Part shown: positions 22,301-36,960 of the stretch, piece after piece
Numbering within the stretch: the stretch's first letter is position 1
Layout of the letters: the number at the start of each line of letters is the position of its first letter
Assembly: GCF_037038585.1 (NCBI RefSeq)
Contig: NC_092523.1
Location: 30,013,501 to 30,077,500, forward strand
Direction of reading: 5' to 3'
Length of the DNA: 64,000 bases
DNA from: Patagioenas fasciata
Lineage: Eukaryota; Chordata; Aves; Columbiformes; Columbidae
The notes under the pieces: generated by a model
What the model was told of the DNA's origin: nothing
Databases searched by the model: none
The model's input: the letters and a program-made list of their open reading frames with translations, nothing else
Made by a program: the position numbers and the translations under genes

Positions 22301-25300
22301 ATTCTTTCCTCTAACTTTCAAAAAACTACAGCTTGGCAAAGCTGGAGATGTGTTTTACTAGGTAAAAACTGAAATGCTCTGTTCTTCTTCAGCATTATTT
22401 ATGTATTAAAAAAAAAAAATCCAAATTTTTATTAATAAAGGGCTCATGGAAGCTGACAGAACACAGAAGAGCCACACGAAGGTGCACTGCAGTGAAGGTA
22501 AAGTTGAAGTCCATCAGAAATTACTCACTAGCAAAAAAGTTTGCAAACAAAGCTTTTGTTGGCTTGGTCACAGCAGTGCTTGACTTCCATTGCAAAGTTA
22601 GTGCTTGTCTGGCTTCTCTAGTTCTGTTATGCCACTTTTTTTTTTTTTTTCCTTGTTAGGTCAGACACTGCATTAAAAAACAATGACAACAAACAACAAA
22701 AAACCTCCTTGCTTGAAAGTCTTTTGCTGCATATTCCTTCACCTTCCTCAAATAGGTTGCATACTACTCCTTATATATCCTATTCCTCTAGGTCTTCCAG
22801 TGATGTTATTGTCTGCCTGTGATTCAGGGCCCCATGTGAGGGCTACTCTGATGTCTGAAGTGGAAGGGGACAAGGGAACAAGTGGTACCAGCTGTTGCCA
22901 TGTCCACTTCTTTGTCATCTGGCCTACAGTTTGCTATTCAAGTGCACACAGGACTATTCCATCTCACCACCTTCTGATATAAAGAGAAGGTAAATGGAAT
23001 TTACCTCATTATTGAGAACTATGAGACTTTGCCTCATTAACACATTTGCCAAGTTAAGAAATGTTTGGTGGAATAGAACGCTGATTATATTGTCAATTCT
23101 GTGAACTGACAGAAAAATGGTTTGCAAAAATTTTAAACTTGGAAGCATTACAGAAGTGATATCTTGTTTATCGGTCACCTTCGTGGTGAATGAAAGAGCT
23201 GATACTTCAGTCTCTTAAAGAAGACGGTATTTGTCAATATTTGCCAAATGTTATAGACCAAGCCTTGCGCTTACAGAACAGGTTTATCCTATTAGTGCAG
23301 CTAAACAAAACCCTATTAATTCTAAAAAGCCTGTTTATTTTACATCCTCTTAAAAAAATGGAAGCTGAATTTCTTTGCTCATTATTGTATATAAAAGGAT
23401 TACTCTATTTACATAAGGATATTAAAACGTAAAGTGCAGAAAAACATCTTGTCTCTCTCATCCTGCTTAATTGTGAGAAAAAAACTCAATAACCCTATAG
23501 AGGTTGTCTTTGAACTAGTTTGAAAGGCTAAAAAAATTCATGCATACAGAAATAAATCTTCCACCTTGAATATTCTTCACCCTGGTATCAAAGTACTGTT
23601 TTCATGCATCCTTAATTATCTCATTTCACCCTTGTTCTTTCTCTTTCCTCTCTGCAGAATGGTTTCCCCAGTAAAACAACAGCCAAGACTCAACCCGAAT
23701 TGCTGCTTCAATATGAGAAATAGTCACAGTTCTGTCAATGTAACAGCATATTTTAGTACTGTAGTATTTATGCCTAATAATACATACTGAAGGGCCAAGT
23801 TTCCCCAGAGTATACACATTGCCAGTGTTCGATACTGTCATCTGCTCTTCTTTCATACGCAGCAAAGACTGCCAGGAGCAGGTCCCTCAAGATCAGGAAG
23901 CTGGTATCAGCTGGATTAGCGCTCTTGCACTCAAGGTAGGAACGACAGCTTCAAGTGAGATGGTCTGAAATGTCGGAATCATCAATAATGTTGCACACTC
24001 CAAGCAAATGCTCTTTCTCCTTCTAAATGATATTTGCATAAATGCAATGGTTATGTATATGGGGCATCAGTATTACTGGATTAATTATTTATCAGCAGAA
24101 ATCTATTTTACCTACCTGCCTGCAGTCTTGCTGGCTTCTTCACTTAGAGTAACTATTCAGCAAATACTCAAGCTTTTCAAAATCTTTGTTCTGAAATAAG
24201 GGAAATATGAAAATATTCACCTACACAATCATATGTATTGTATCCCACCTTTCGCCACGGATACTTAACATATTTTAATTATAAAAGTTTCTACAATAGC
24301 CATGGGGAAATGCCTGAGATATTAATTTATTTTTCTTCAGAAAAAGTACTGAATTACATCTTAAAACTATACAACAGATTCTTTATAAAATACAATAATG
24401 TACAGGTTGTGAAATACTTAATAGAAAATAGTTTTATTTGAGTGTTTTCTACTACACAAATACAAACTCAGCCAACAACTGCAACCTTCTATTTTGAGTT
24501 TTAGCTTCATACAGTAGTTAATTTGATAGCTGCTCACTCCACTACAGAGTCCAGGTCTGAAAGGTGCTGAGCTTTCCAGTCTGATTTATTTTCTTACTGC
24601 TGCTTCAAGAATGTACGAAAAGGTAGAAAAAAATGCATTGTGATCTGTCCAGGCAGATTGTTACACGTGATCAAATCTTCTATCAGTGAAGAAGGCTGTA
24701 CATATATGCAGGGTCAACGCACATAGGTAGGCAGCAACAAAGTTGAGGACTGAATGGGTAAAATCAAGAATAAGTTGTCTCCTTCAGTAGATGGCATCCT
24801 GACAACATTTTGTGTCTGACATTGCATACTACAAAAATTGGTAGGAGTTGTAACATTTAACAGAATAAGAAGTAACACAGGTGAAACAACCTATTAGAGA
24901 AGAAACCATGTGCCTTGCAGAGGTAAGCCATGGTTGTACATGTATTAAGCTGTCCAAAAGAGTTGACAATCACATTGACACATTGTCGAGCTGATGGAGT
25001 ATGCACAGATTTCCAAGAGATTTCTACAAGCTCTCTCTGAAGTCTCTGAAGGGAACTAGGAATAGAGAGACTGACACAGCTAAGGCTGACACAGAGTAAA
25101 AAGAAAATTCCTCCCATGAGTAGGGAAAAGAGAGGAAATAAAAGGCAGAAACAAATAGTTAGTTTTCACTATGAAAAAAAGTTACTTCAGGACCTTCAGG
25201 GATCTTCATTGGGACCTAAACTGTCCAATATATGGACAAGTGAATGGGAAAAAAAGGGAGCAAATAAAAAGGCAACAAAATACATTATACAAAATTTTTC

Positions 25301-26962
25301 AGGTTGGTGAAATCCAGAGCTGATAGTGAATGACAAATAGGTGGCATTTTGGTGGGCTGCTACATTCAGCTGAGAGATCCTTTCCAGAAGTAGAACAAGA
25401 AAAAATGTAAGTCAAATGTAGCAAGAGTGACCAGAGGTATAAGGAGAGTGTGAGCAGGTTAAGGTCTTTCAATTTACAAATTAAATTATTAAGGATAAGA
25501 ATGTGATAAATGCCTATAAAATCACAGTTCAGAAAAAGAAAACAAACAAAACAGTTTGGAAATAGAAAATGACCACTCAGTGTTTCTTACAATACAAGCA
25601 CCAGGAGATGTCCAAAGATATTATCAGATGGTGGGTTTGAAATGAACAAAAGGGGATACTTTTTTATCCAACATATTAACTAAGTTATGGAACTCAGTGC
25701 CACAGGAGAACAAACATATAAATCATTCAAAAATGAAACTGGATCCTTTCATAGACGGTAGGTCTACTGAAGGACTGAACATAACCTCAGGCTTAGGCAG
25801 TCCCTAAGACACTGATTGCCAGGATGCAGCTGAGTTTAGGAAAGACCACTCTGCATGGATCCAATCTGGATTCCTTCTGTACTGACACTCTGCATCAGAA
25901 TCAAGGCAGGATACTGAGAAGCATAGGAAATCTCTCTTTTGGCCCAATATGGCTGTTTTGTCTTGTTTGTCTACTCTTCCTGTGTGCTTTTACTATGGAG
26001 AATACATAGATGTTAAAAATATCAGCCAGGTTACCTGTAAAATAATCACTGGTTTTGAATAACTCTTCCAGCATGAGACAGCCTAAGTTGAACATTGCCC
26101 AGCTCATTGCTGGACTTCTTCCAATGTCTCTAGGAAAAAAAAAAAAAAGAAAAAAAAAATTGTGTGGAAAGTTATTACTTTAATGAAAGAAAACCACTTC
26201 AAAATGGCCTAAACTTTTATGCTTGTGCTTTGTTTTAAACATGAGAACAGTCATTCCAATGAGATTATTCACTTGCTTCAAGGATAATCAGCTGTACAGG
26301 AGCAAAGCAAAGCACTGAAAACATGGTATACACCAAGGAAACAGTAGCACACGTGTTGCTATATGTACATTGTTTTAAAAGTACATTTATAATTTAAGCC
26401 ATCATAATAATCTGCAACATTCTAGCCTAGAAAACATGGCATCCACAATAGTACTAAATGCACACGTGCAAGTGCATGCGATAGCTCTTGCCACATGCCA
26501 AATTTTTCCACCTCTTGGTGAGTGTTATAGACAAACATTTGAAAACCTGCACTGGAGAGAGCCCACCCAGCCCAGTCAGCGCTTCAGCTGGAGCCCCTGT
26601 CCTGTCAGAGAACCCACACCAGAAGAAACTGAAACTGAAGTGATGTGGACATTAATTACGATCAAAACTTTTCCTCTGGTTAGGACATTGACAGCAGCTC
26701 TCACCACGCTGCTCTGACATCTGAGCAGGGAAAAGCTCCCACACAGCCACAGTGCAACACTGCTGCAAAATCGACCAGCCACCAAGCAAAAGGTCTTTGG
26801 ACACCAAATTTAATTACGTCCAGAATAAATGAATTATTTAATTAGTTCAACAGAAGGGCTTGGTTCTAAAACACTTTTCTGTTTGGCAGACACAGTGAAA
26901 CTTCACTATCCTACTTTTATTCAACATTGTTTCCAGGCTATTGGAAATATTTACCAAGAAAT

Positions 26963-27010
26963 GAAAAAAACAAAACAAACCAAACCAAAACAAACAAACA
27001 AAAAAACCCC
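26963..27010. repeat. CAAA/CAAAC simple repeat
   Basis: Imperfect A/C repeat built from CAAA and CCAAA units, with no flanking element recognised. Confidence 0.85.
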
Positions 27011-30000
27011 ACCCCAGTCTCTAGCTGGTTTTGACGAAACAGTGAAATTGAATGAACCTTCTCATCAAAATGACACATTTGTGGGTATTTTATACTTTAT
27101 GACCAATGTAAGCAACACTTTTCTTTCATGAAGACTGGTTCTATCTGTTCAAGACTGCAAAAACCATCAAGTACTGTGCTGAAATGAAAGACACTGCTTT
27201 TTTTATTCAGTTATCCTTTGCTGAAAACATTTTCGGAGGTGACAAATATGAACAGTTTGAGTTTCAAGAGGCAAAGTAGCAGAAATACTTTATTTATATG
27301 CCTAATGCATTGTGGCTTCAAGTTTTGCCGGGTTTCTGTATTAATTGCTCGCACGGTCACAGTGTGTAGACATCACACTATTGTCTCATGATTCAATCAT
27401 GCCTTTTTATACAATAAAATATTAGCTATTTATTTACAATTTTCATACAATATTTTGCTGAGTCACTTTGCACAGTGTATTTTCAACCTCAAAGATCTGT
27501 AGCAATTTCTGCTAAAATTTCATTTAGGTAACAACTAATTCAAGAAGTCCATGTGAACCAGTGTTTAGTGAAGATTTTCCCATAAATCCAGCTGCTTGAC
27601 TTTCAACATATATTGCTTGCAATAAAAGTGTCATTGTCCCATAGGAGTACAGCACCTGAACTTACTGCTGCCAGTGTAATCAAAATAATCCTATGCTTAT
27701 TACAGGATTTAGTGTATAAATAAGTGAGTGGAAAAGCACAGAATCTTTTCAAGTTTTCACTCTCCAGTAGCTGAACAGGGAGCATTTGAGTTCACCAAAC
27801 ATGGAAAGTTTTCAACATAAGGAAGGATTTGGCAGGTGTTATTCCACATGACTGGCTTCAGGCAACAAACAAGAGGGATGTTAGCAACAATAATAAAGAT
27901 CTGAATTTGAACAAGTTGTCATGCAGCATCAAATGAGACTTGCACACGGTAGAGAAAAAACCTGGAAAGTTTGACCCAGTTTTTCAAACTAATAATAAGG
28001 CTAACAAGCCTGCATTCATTTATAATAACTTGACTATACTTGAAATAAAGACTGGAGAACTGAGTTAATTATTTAATGACCAAATTGGAATTTCAACTTT
28101 CTTACAGAAAAGAAGCCCTTGTCTGTGAGTATTTTCTAATTTTAATTAATATAGATGTACTTGTTTCAAAGGAAGCAAAATAATTACAGCATACTTAACA
28201 ACTTCCATGTCTATGCTAGTTGAAACTAGCTGATTGGGTTTTTCTTAAGACATTTCTTAGGGAAAAAAAATTTTAAAGATTCAAAGGTCTTTGGCAAAGA
28301 ATACAGATCTCTGGCTGTAGCTCTTTGGTGTGGTTCACGTAGGGCAGATCTCTCTGAAGCTCTGTCTCTCATTGATTGCAGTAACTTTTCCAACAGCAAT
28401 ATCAAGTATGTTTAGAGAAAAGAACTTCCTCCTAAATCATGATTTTACAGATATATCTACTTCACACAATGAACATTGCAGGTGGCACAGACCTTCCAGT
28501 GGACAGGACCGGTGATTTTCTGATTACACAGTCCCTGGCCATCAGAGCATTGTTGACTGGCTTGGTTCAGTGCCTCCAGCAGCATCCACTCGTGGGCAGA
28601 GATTGGCTGTGCCAAATCGGGTGTAGGGTCCTGGTCTACACTTCCATGGCGCGAAGATCTGTCTTTGTCATCGCTGAGCTCTTTACCAAGATTCTAATGG
28701 GAAGGAAAATAATCAATGTATTATATGTCTGTCTACAGAAGGAGAGAAATGGAGACTATGAAACCTAATTATAGGAAAATGCTAACCACACATGCAACAT
28801 TAGCCAGATGAAAAGCATTGCTCAGGCAGCCAGGACCTTTCACCACCATGAGGAAGCAAAGGGTAACAGGTGATGCAAGTGTAATCCAGGTTATCAGCTG
28901 AGGCCTGGCAGAGATAAAAAGAGGTTTATCCACACTTTTCCCATCTTTGTGAAATATTCTCTAGTTCTAACTCAAAATTCAGACAAGAAAGATGAAACAC
29001 CCTGCAGTTTTATTTTACTCACACTAATATTTTACACTATTTTTTTTTTTCAGTTATGGAGTGAAATGTAAGAATTTAATAAAGACCAAGGAAAAAACAT
29101 AATGAATCCAAGTTTTCATGACCAAATGTTAGAGAGTTCCCAAGTCAAAAAAAACCAGAAGTTTGCCCTGGTCACCTTTTTTTTTTTTTTTTCCTAATGC
29201 TTTCCATCAAATCATGCCCATTTTACGCATCCAGAGATCTCTAAAGATGTCAGATGGGTAAGGCAAACAGAGCAGTATCAGAGTTCTTTAAGTGCTGCAG
29301 TTTGTTGTGCAAGACATGAGACTTTATGACCGCTGTAGAAGTTGTGGCTCAGATTAGGAGCAGAACAGACAAATAAGCTAGATTGAGTTGATCCTGCCTT
29401 GAGAAAGGCAAATGACCCACTAGTCTTGTGAGCAGTTTCAGCTTCAAGTATTATAGTTACTTCCATGTCCAGGACTCCAACTAAACTGGGCAATGCAGAA
29501 CTGCCATTTGCCTTCACTGCAACAAATCCTTCTGGTTCCTCAAAGAGGAAGTTAGAAACTAGTTTAAGATCAGTTCACATAATCTGCAAATGCTGGGTCA
29601 TTAAATTTTAGCTAATTATTCTTATACTGAACCCTGTACTTTATAATTGACCGAAGTTACTGCTTGACAATGCCAGCCACCTTTGAAAGCACTTGGAGTT
29701 GTGTCCACCATTCCCTTACTAGCCTCTTCCCATGATGAATTAAATTCGCTCTCAACATTTTTGTGTTTTATTTCTTCTCTAAATGTATTTGACATGAACC
29801 TATTTGAGTAACTGACAGAGTAAGAACTTATAAAGAACTATATAAAATAAAATGTATTTTAAGCCACAGAACTGTCAGCTATGTGCTCATCCGCTAAATA
29901 CAGTATCCGTACAAATTATGCAGTTGTATAGATTCCCGACTCTTTATGAATTTTTTAAAAATGGATTAGATATCCAGCAGAAGTTTATAGTGTTTTAAGA

Positions 30001-33000
30001 GTGCTTTGCATCACGTTGATGTATTGATTTTAAATATAAATCCACATTAATCTGAAGTAATTGACTATCTACATTAATAATAATGTTCAGTTTTCATGAG
30101 GGAAGAGAATGGTTCTTGTGCCAAGATAAATGAAATTTATTACTAGAGACTACAGAGGTAGAGATGAAAATCATTATTAAAAAGTATGAAGAGTATTTTG
30201 ACAGAATATCTGTTAAAGTTGCTCTGGGTAACTCTTCAAGACAAACTGAGTTTATTCAGAAAATTTACAAGTGAATGAGGACATAAAAGGTCAGTTTAGC
30301 TGGCATCACAACATTATTTACTTAAAATATATTTATCTAAATAATTCTTGACTTCTTGGTCAATATAAACCTTTATTGTGCTTTCTTCTCTGTACTTTTA
30401 TAACACATGACACCATGAGTAACTGTGTTAAACCCAGCTGTCAAAATCCTGAGCTTTCAAAAGCTTCCAGAGGTAAAAAGATTAATAGTTACTTGCATGC
30501 CCAGAAACTTACAAGATTTTTTTAAACTTTTTTTGCTTTTGCTTTACTGCTGTCTTGAGGGTTTTACCTCCACAAAACAAACAAACAAACAAACACAAAC
30601 CCCACCTGTATGGCATTGAAAGTCTTATATTTAAATAACGAAGTGTTGACTCTGTCATGCCAGGATTTTATGCTTTAATTAAACATGGCTCCAATTCATC
30701 AATGCATTATTATGTGCTTTGCTGAACAGGAACCTAAATGCTTATTATAAAGATTACTTATTTAAGACCCTAAATTTTAGCTCATACATGTTTAAAACTC
30801 AACACTTGTAAATTCTTCATAGAAGAATTGGATACGTCCTACTTACATGTTACATTTCAAAATATACTTCTTAAATTCATCCATAAACCAGCATCTGGTT
30901 ACTGTTGTTCTATGAAGAACAAGTGTGTGTTTTATGTTGAAAGGAAAGCTTTGGATGGGATGTTGGCATTGTGTGGCACCACTTATCCCAAGGATGGTCA
31001 TGATTACATTTTGAGGATGATAAAACAATATAAACTTGACAAAATTGAGCTTCAGTTAAATAAAATCTCAAATCAACTCTTTCTTCCAAGAAAAAAGAGA
31101 ACAGTAGTACTTTTAAAAGTGAGTCATTACATCACACCATTAGAGAAACCAAATAATCTTTACCAGAACTGATAAGATCTTAAGTCATCCTCTGTTTGAG
31201 CATCCGTATATCCTGAGGTGGGTACAAGACTCTTTTAATGGGAACCCAAAAGGATTTCAAGAGAAAAATAATTCTACAAGAACATTTTAAGCAACTGATG
31301 CCTTCTCCAGCATGTATTTCTATGTTTCTATTTTAAAACTGAGTGACTCAAGCCATATCTCACTGAATAGCACTTCTTCATGAAATGCTGTTATCTCTGC
31401 CGCTGCAAGTAGTTTTCAGTACAACTGAACTAGGTTTATGCTTCGCTGCACAGGGATCTAATTTCATTGGCATAGCTATCAAAACATGTGAATAACTATC
31501 CTTAACTGGGAGCCAAATCACCTATGAATGTCAGTGAGAAAAGAGACCTGAGAAAAGTAAATCATTAGTAACAAGAGGAAGAAAAACAGGTGGTGATTGT
31601 TCAGAATTAGTTTTCTGAAGTCAGCTTTTGAAACCTCTCTATAGAGCCAGCTCATTGTAGAATGTTTTTTGTGATTTCTAGTTTGTACTCTAAAATCTCA
31701 CCTGTAAAATTAACCAAGTGGTCTGGAGCCCTAAAGATGTGAAAAATACTTATAGACAACAAACCAAGTGTTAATAGAGAAAACCATGCCTGGCTGAAAC
31801 CTCGAAAAGGAACAACAGCTGTAGGAAAGTAAAACCTAACTTAAATAAAATGTTAAATCATGTTTTTCAGCCTACGAGGATCCTTTGCAGCTCTGAGAGA
31901 TTATTCTAAATGTTGCATTTCCCTTTTTTTTTTTTTTTCCCTGGTAACTTTATCAAACAAGGAGCAGTGGGTAACATACTTCCAGCAAACACTGATTTGT
32001 AAGGCTGTGCTTTTTGCCAGGAATTTGAGAGAGGGACTAAAAAAGCGCCCTTTGAAGGGGTTCAACATGCAGAACACAGTCAAGTCCCACCTAAACACCG
32101 TGGCTGTTCTACTGTGCCAGTGATGACTACTCTGAAGCCCAAGGAAATAAAAAGAAACTTTGTTACTGGCTTAATGGGTTTTGGGTCAAGCCCCAGGTAA
32201 TCAGTTACATGTATATACTATTGCATATTAGTGAATCCAAAGGAGTATAGGGACACATCATAAATATTGTTTCTAAAGCTGGTGAATTAATTTTTACCAG
32301 AAAAGCGTGACTGAGAAACAATAAAGATTAGAAAGATTTATTCTTTTAGGACCGGCTTCTACATCTATTAATGTCCTGGGTACAGTAGGGAAAACAGTAT
32401 TTGGACACAGGAAAAGTTTGCAGGAAAAAGACAGGGCACAAAAAGCAACAGAAGTAATTAATATTCAGCAGAAAGGTCTACGACACTCTCCTGGTGAATA
32501 CTTCACATTGTAGACCTTTGGTCTTTCTTTGTAGATCACTGTGAGCCTCGGTTAGAGTTTGTGCAGCTTTCACAGTCATCTGTAATTCATCTGTCTGCAC
32601 AGCTACAGGTAAATCCCAGTTACATTTAGATTTAAATGTGTTTGTGGCCCGGTAACAAGTAATTTAGTTTGTTCTGCTTTATGTCTATACAGCACGCATT
32701 CATAGACTGCCCAGGGTATTGGATGCCAAGATGGGGAGTTGATCCTGGTCCATGGTTGGTGTGTCCTTGCTGGCTGGGTAAGTTATTGCCCAACTGTTAG
32801 TTTTCAATTATGAACTGTGAGGATTTGGGCTCACAATATTGCAGCCAAGGTGGATCTGAAATCTCATCACTCAAAACATCTACTCAGCCTCTAAGAAACC
32901 GTTTTTCTTTCCATTCAACAATAATAATACCAGCAAGAGAAAATATTAAAGAAGCAGCTCATAACGGTATGTTTTGAGTGGGATGAAATTTGAGTAACCT

Positions 33001-33601
33001 AGAGAGCTTCAAATCACAAACCGTGAGGATTTCCTGTCATAGCCTTTCATTGCAGATGTTTCTTTTCCAGTGAGAGCATGCTTGCACATGTGCCTACACA
33101 ACGCTTACTTGTGCTCAGTTAAACTCTACATTTGTATGTGAAATCTTTGTTATTTTTTGCATGAGTCATCTAAAAAGAGCCTCAATGACTATAAGAGGAA
33201 TATGTTGCAGAAAATGAAAGAAAAAAGAAGGAAGAGGTATAATATCAGAAGAAAGGCAAGAGGGAGGACAGAAACAGAGCAAGGGAACAGAAAAATGTGT
33301 AAGTGGGCAAGAAGCTCTGGGCAGGCACTGCAAATGCTCTTTATCTGCTGTAAGAATCATCCTTCAAAGTTCTGAATATACTGACAACCAAGCAAGGAGA
33401 CATAAAAATTAGCGTTATGTATCCTGTAGAGGAAGGAGATTCTAAAGCATAGCAAGCCTTATTTCCAGTCAACCCAAATCAGTGAAGTTGTAGAGAAATA
33501 GAGAGGAATAAAATTATTTTGTGAGTCACCTCCAAAACGGAATGGTATTTTCTCCCCACTGTAAACTAGGAAGGGATAAAAGACTATGAAGAATAGAGTA
33601 C

Positions 33602-33606
<5 letters not shown>

Positions 33607-33640
<34 letters not shown>
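33607..33640. repeat. Poly(A) tract, 34 bp
   Basis: 34 uninterrupted A followed by GGGG. No retrotransposed gene body or target duplication is visible on the 5' side, so it is recorded only as a homopolymer. Confidence 0.95.
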
Positions 33641-33643
<3 letters not shown>

Positions 33644-36179
33644 GCATTATCCAAAATACTGCACCAAAACTGTCTTGCTACATTCTAACAGAGGATGGGT
33701 AATTAAAGAATCAAAATAACCAAGAGCAATAGTGAATTACAAATTTTTCTGTTTCTTATTAAAATATTCAACATTAAAATCACCATTGTAACCTTCTATG
33801 TATATAATCAGAGCAGTTGTTTAATGTAGCATTTAAAGATGCATTAAAGGATATTGCAGAAGTAATTTAATCTCTATAATACTTTTTGAAATATAATTTG
33901 ATTTAAGACGAGGTATGAAGAAAACAGTTACATCACAGGATAGGATCTTCTGAGCATTATCTGCTTATACAACAGAACAGAAATAAATCCAGCAGAACCT
34001 TTCACCAAAATCTATACAGCAGTTTTCTTTTTTAGACAGCTGCATCTAGCAGGTAGAAATGATTAAATTATTATATGTTATAAAAACTTCTGCTCCTTCT
34101 TTCCCCAAAATATTTCTAAATATATAAACTGTAATTTATTTGTGTCTCTGCTTTAAGAATACATGGTTTGGGACACAATATGCAGATATTTATGAATGTG
34201 TTTGCCGTGAGCCTCACACTTACCCAGCATGTACAACAGATGCTCAAGTCAGTATGCAGACAATGCTCTTTCCATACAGTAGGCATGGACAGAAGAAGGT
34301 GGGAGGTAGAGAAGCATCTGAACTTTCATTAGTACTGCTCAGATAAGCAGCTACACAGCCCTAAAGCCCCACCTAAGGCCCAGCCACGGCTTTCAATGTA
34401 AAACTTTGCTAATGCACAAATTTCTACTAGCCATGTACTACTGAGCAGAGTGGCACAATATAAATGCGCAAGAATATCTGAAAAGACAAAAAGTTTAAGG
34501 GTATTAATACATCAAACCTAAAAAACATCTTGAGAAAACTGAGACTTACAGTTTGATCAAACTGTGAGAACCGAAAATCTAACTGAAGACAGACCAGAGC
34601 TACACACCACTGTTGTCTCAGGTCCATCACTTTCAAGGTGCCAGTGATGCTTCACTCACCATCTAGGCAGTTTCTCCAGTACCAGCTGAATCTTTCACAA
34701 GGGAAAAACTGATGGAAAACTCTTCCAGAGCTCAAAGTGTTTTTCAGGGGTATTTTTGTCTTTATCTTTGTTTCTTCACAACTGCAAAAAAAATATTCAA
34801 GCATCTGAGATGCAACATGAGCTACTGACTGGCTGAGTCAGAATCAGCTTCTTAATGAGGACCCTGGCACTGAGTAGGAACACTGAAACCTCCAGCCATA
34901 ATACTATTAACACTGGTGGTGATGAACTGAAGTCTGGGGCACAGGCCATGGCAATTCTGCCAAAGGCTGGCAGAAAAAGAGGAACTGTGAACTGCAAGCC
35001 AGTTTGTACATCAGTCCCGCATTCAAGGCATGGCCAGGTCATCAAGGTTCTGGGTGGGCGTCTGGGCATCCCTGAGCCTCAGTTGTCCTGTGGAAGGTCT
35101 CCACACCAAGACACTTTCCTGATATGCAGTTGTCTCAGTTTGGAAGTGAGCATAATACTCTTTTCCTAAAATAAGCCTTTAAAGGTAGGAGATTGAATTT
35201 GTCCTTATGCCCTGTACTAATAAAATATATCCCAAACCTGAAGCTCAGAGTAACTTTACTCTCTCAAAGCAGGGTTGAAAATTAGTGTATAGATTTAAGA
35301 AACACAACTGTGTTTCCACACACATGGGACCAAAAGAAAGCAGAATAAATCAAAACCTTCTAGTTTCTTTTCAATCCCTTTCCCACTCATCTAGCTAATA
35401 TGCTTAGCATCTATAGCAGGGGATGATTCTCCCTACTTTTGTATCAGTTTATTTGACTCCATTTTGCTTCAACATCAGCAAAGCACCTTGTAGACCCATG
35501 GCACTAAATTATCCTAATGATACTGCCAAAAAACCCAATTTTTTTAATCCTCAGATTTTTTTACCTCACGTTCTAAATCTTCACTTTGGTACTTAGTTTT
35601 ACTCTAAGGATAGGTTCCTTTCTAAATTACACTGAGATTGAAAGAATGAACAACCCAATAAGGTATTTAGACATACTAAGCTTGAGCATAAAAATCAGAA
35701 GAGAACATCCAACTTCTGCAAGCAATCAGAAATTAGTCCAAAGGGAAAACTCCAACACAGGCTACTGCAGATACTGAAATGAGAAGAGTACTTGCCCTCA
35801 GGAACTTTACCCACACACCTGCAGAGTGGTAGGAACATCTGAAATTTCTGCAAATCTACTCACGTCTGATGTAAAAGGCCTCTCACATACGTAAACATAC
35901 TGAGCATAGTAGTTACCTCTGGTCCCCAGGCTGCACCTGCCCTCTGAGGACTCCTGTTGTGTGCAGCTGTGTTCACTTGTTTATGAGGAGTGGCAAAGGT
36001 AATTTTCCTTTAACGCTATTAATAGCCATCAAACTATGAGTGCAGTAACAACAGTACCAGCCATAAGGTTATGCAATTCCTTTTATAAATTCTACTAACT
36101 CTTTTATCTACTGATATAAAGAATTGCACTGATTGACAATTCTCTTTTGGTAAACCGTCTTTACTGCGATTACTTTGCG

Positions 36180-36960
36180 TGTTTCCTCGCTCACCCGCCC
36201 CTCCTCCGGCAGGGAGGCGGCCCGGGCGGGCGCCCCGACGGCATCTCCGCCCCACCACAGCCGCGGGACCTCGCTCAGGCCCCGCGCGGTCCCGGTCCCG
36301 GCACCGGTGGGGCAGCAGGGCCAGCACCGACCGTCTGCCTCCGGCGCGTCCCACTGGGGAGGGGTTGGGCGGGCACGCGTGGGGCGGGGAGATCCGCTGC
36401 CCGGCCTCTCTCCGCACCGGCGGCCGGAGCCTTAACGGCGGCTGGTCCCGGCGGCGCAGGGGGCTGGCCGAGGGGAGCGGGACCCCGTTGGGGGCCGCTG
36501 CTAGCGATGCCTCCCCCGCGCCCGGGGCGCAGCCTCCGCCGCGCTCCCCCGCGGGTGTCCAGCACGGCGCGGCGGCTGTGGGGAGCGCGGGGCCGGTACC
36601 CGCCGCTGAGCAGCTCCGCGGGGCGGGGGGAAGGAGGGCGATGTCCTCTCTGGTGAAGGAGGACCTGGCGAAGAAGCTGTTTGGCCCCCGGCGGCAAAGG
36701 CTGCACGAGTTCATCGAGGTGGAGGGCTCGGGCGCGGAGCGCTGCTACCTGTGCGCCGCAGGTACCGGGGCAGCGCCGGGGGCCCACGAGTGGGTGGGCG
36801 AGGGGCGGTAGGTGCCCAAGGATTGGTGGTGCGTGGGGATGCGAGCGTGCGCGTACCCGGGTGTGCGACGGAGCGGGGCCGGGGCGGGAGCGGGGAGCTC
36901 CTGGGCGAGGGGCGGCTGCAGCCCCGGTCCCTCACAGGCCGGCGGCTCCGACAGGAAAGG
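36180..36960 (+). promoter_or_regulatory. EXOC1L: CpG island and promoter region of EXOC1L
   Basis: There is an abrupt change from AT-rich DNA to very GC-rich, CpG-dense sequence that covers the EXOC1L start codon and first coding exon. No TATA box is evident close upstream of the start, as is usual for CpG-island promoters. The transcription start cannot be fixed from sequence. The long open frames on both strands here are products of high GC content. Confidence 0.85.

Larger units (their letters stand above)
16311..36178. other. About 20 kb of gene-poor intergenic DNA
   Basis: I found no exon, RNA gene or clear interspersed repeat that I can support. Open frames are short, AT-biased and overlap frames on the other strand. 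Simple-sequence content: A-rich tracts at 26135-26159 and 33607-33640 (34 consecutive A), CAAA-type repeats at 26963-27010 and about 30574-30595, and several T-runs (for example 22637-22650 and 29178-29192). In other amniotes neuromedin U lies on this side of EXOC1L. I looked for the FRPRN-amide exon on both strands and did not find it, so NMU is probably beyond the left edge or too divergent to spot. Confidence 0.5.

Noticed and set aside
29278-29517. 79-codon minus-strand frame considered as a possible NMU or other exon
   Set aside because: No similarity to NMU or other neighbours expected by synteny, and no paired splice sites.
36034-36787. Long minus-strand open frames (226 and 170 codons) over the EXOC1L CpG island
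   Set aside because: Antisense to a recognised coding exon, composed mostly of Arg, Pro, Gly and Ala. High GC content removes stops by chance.
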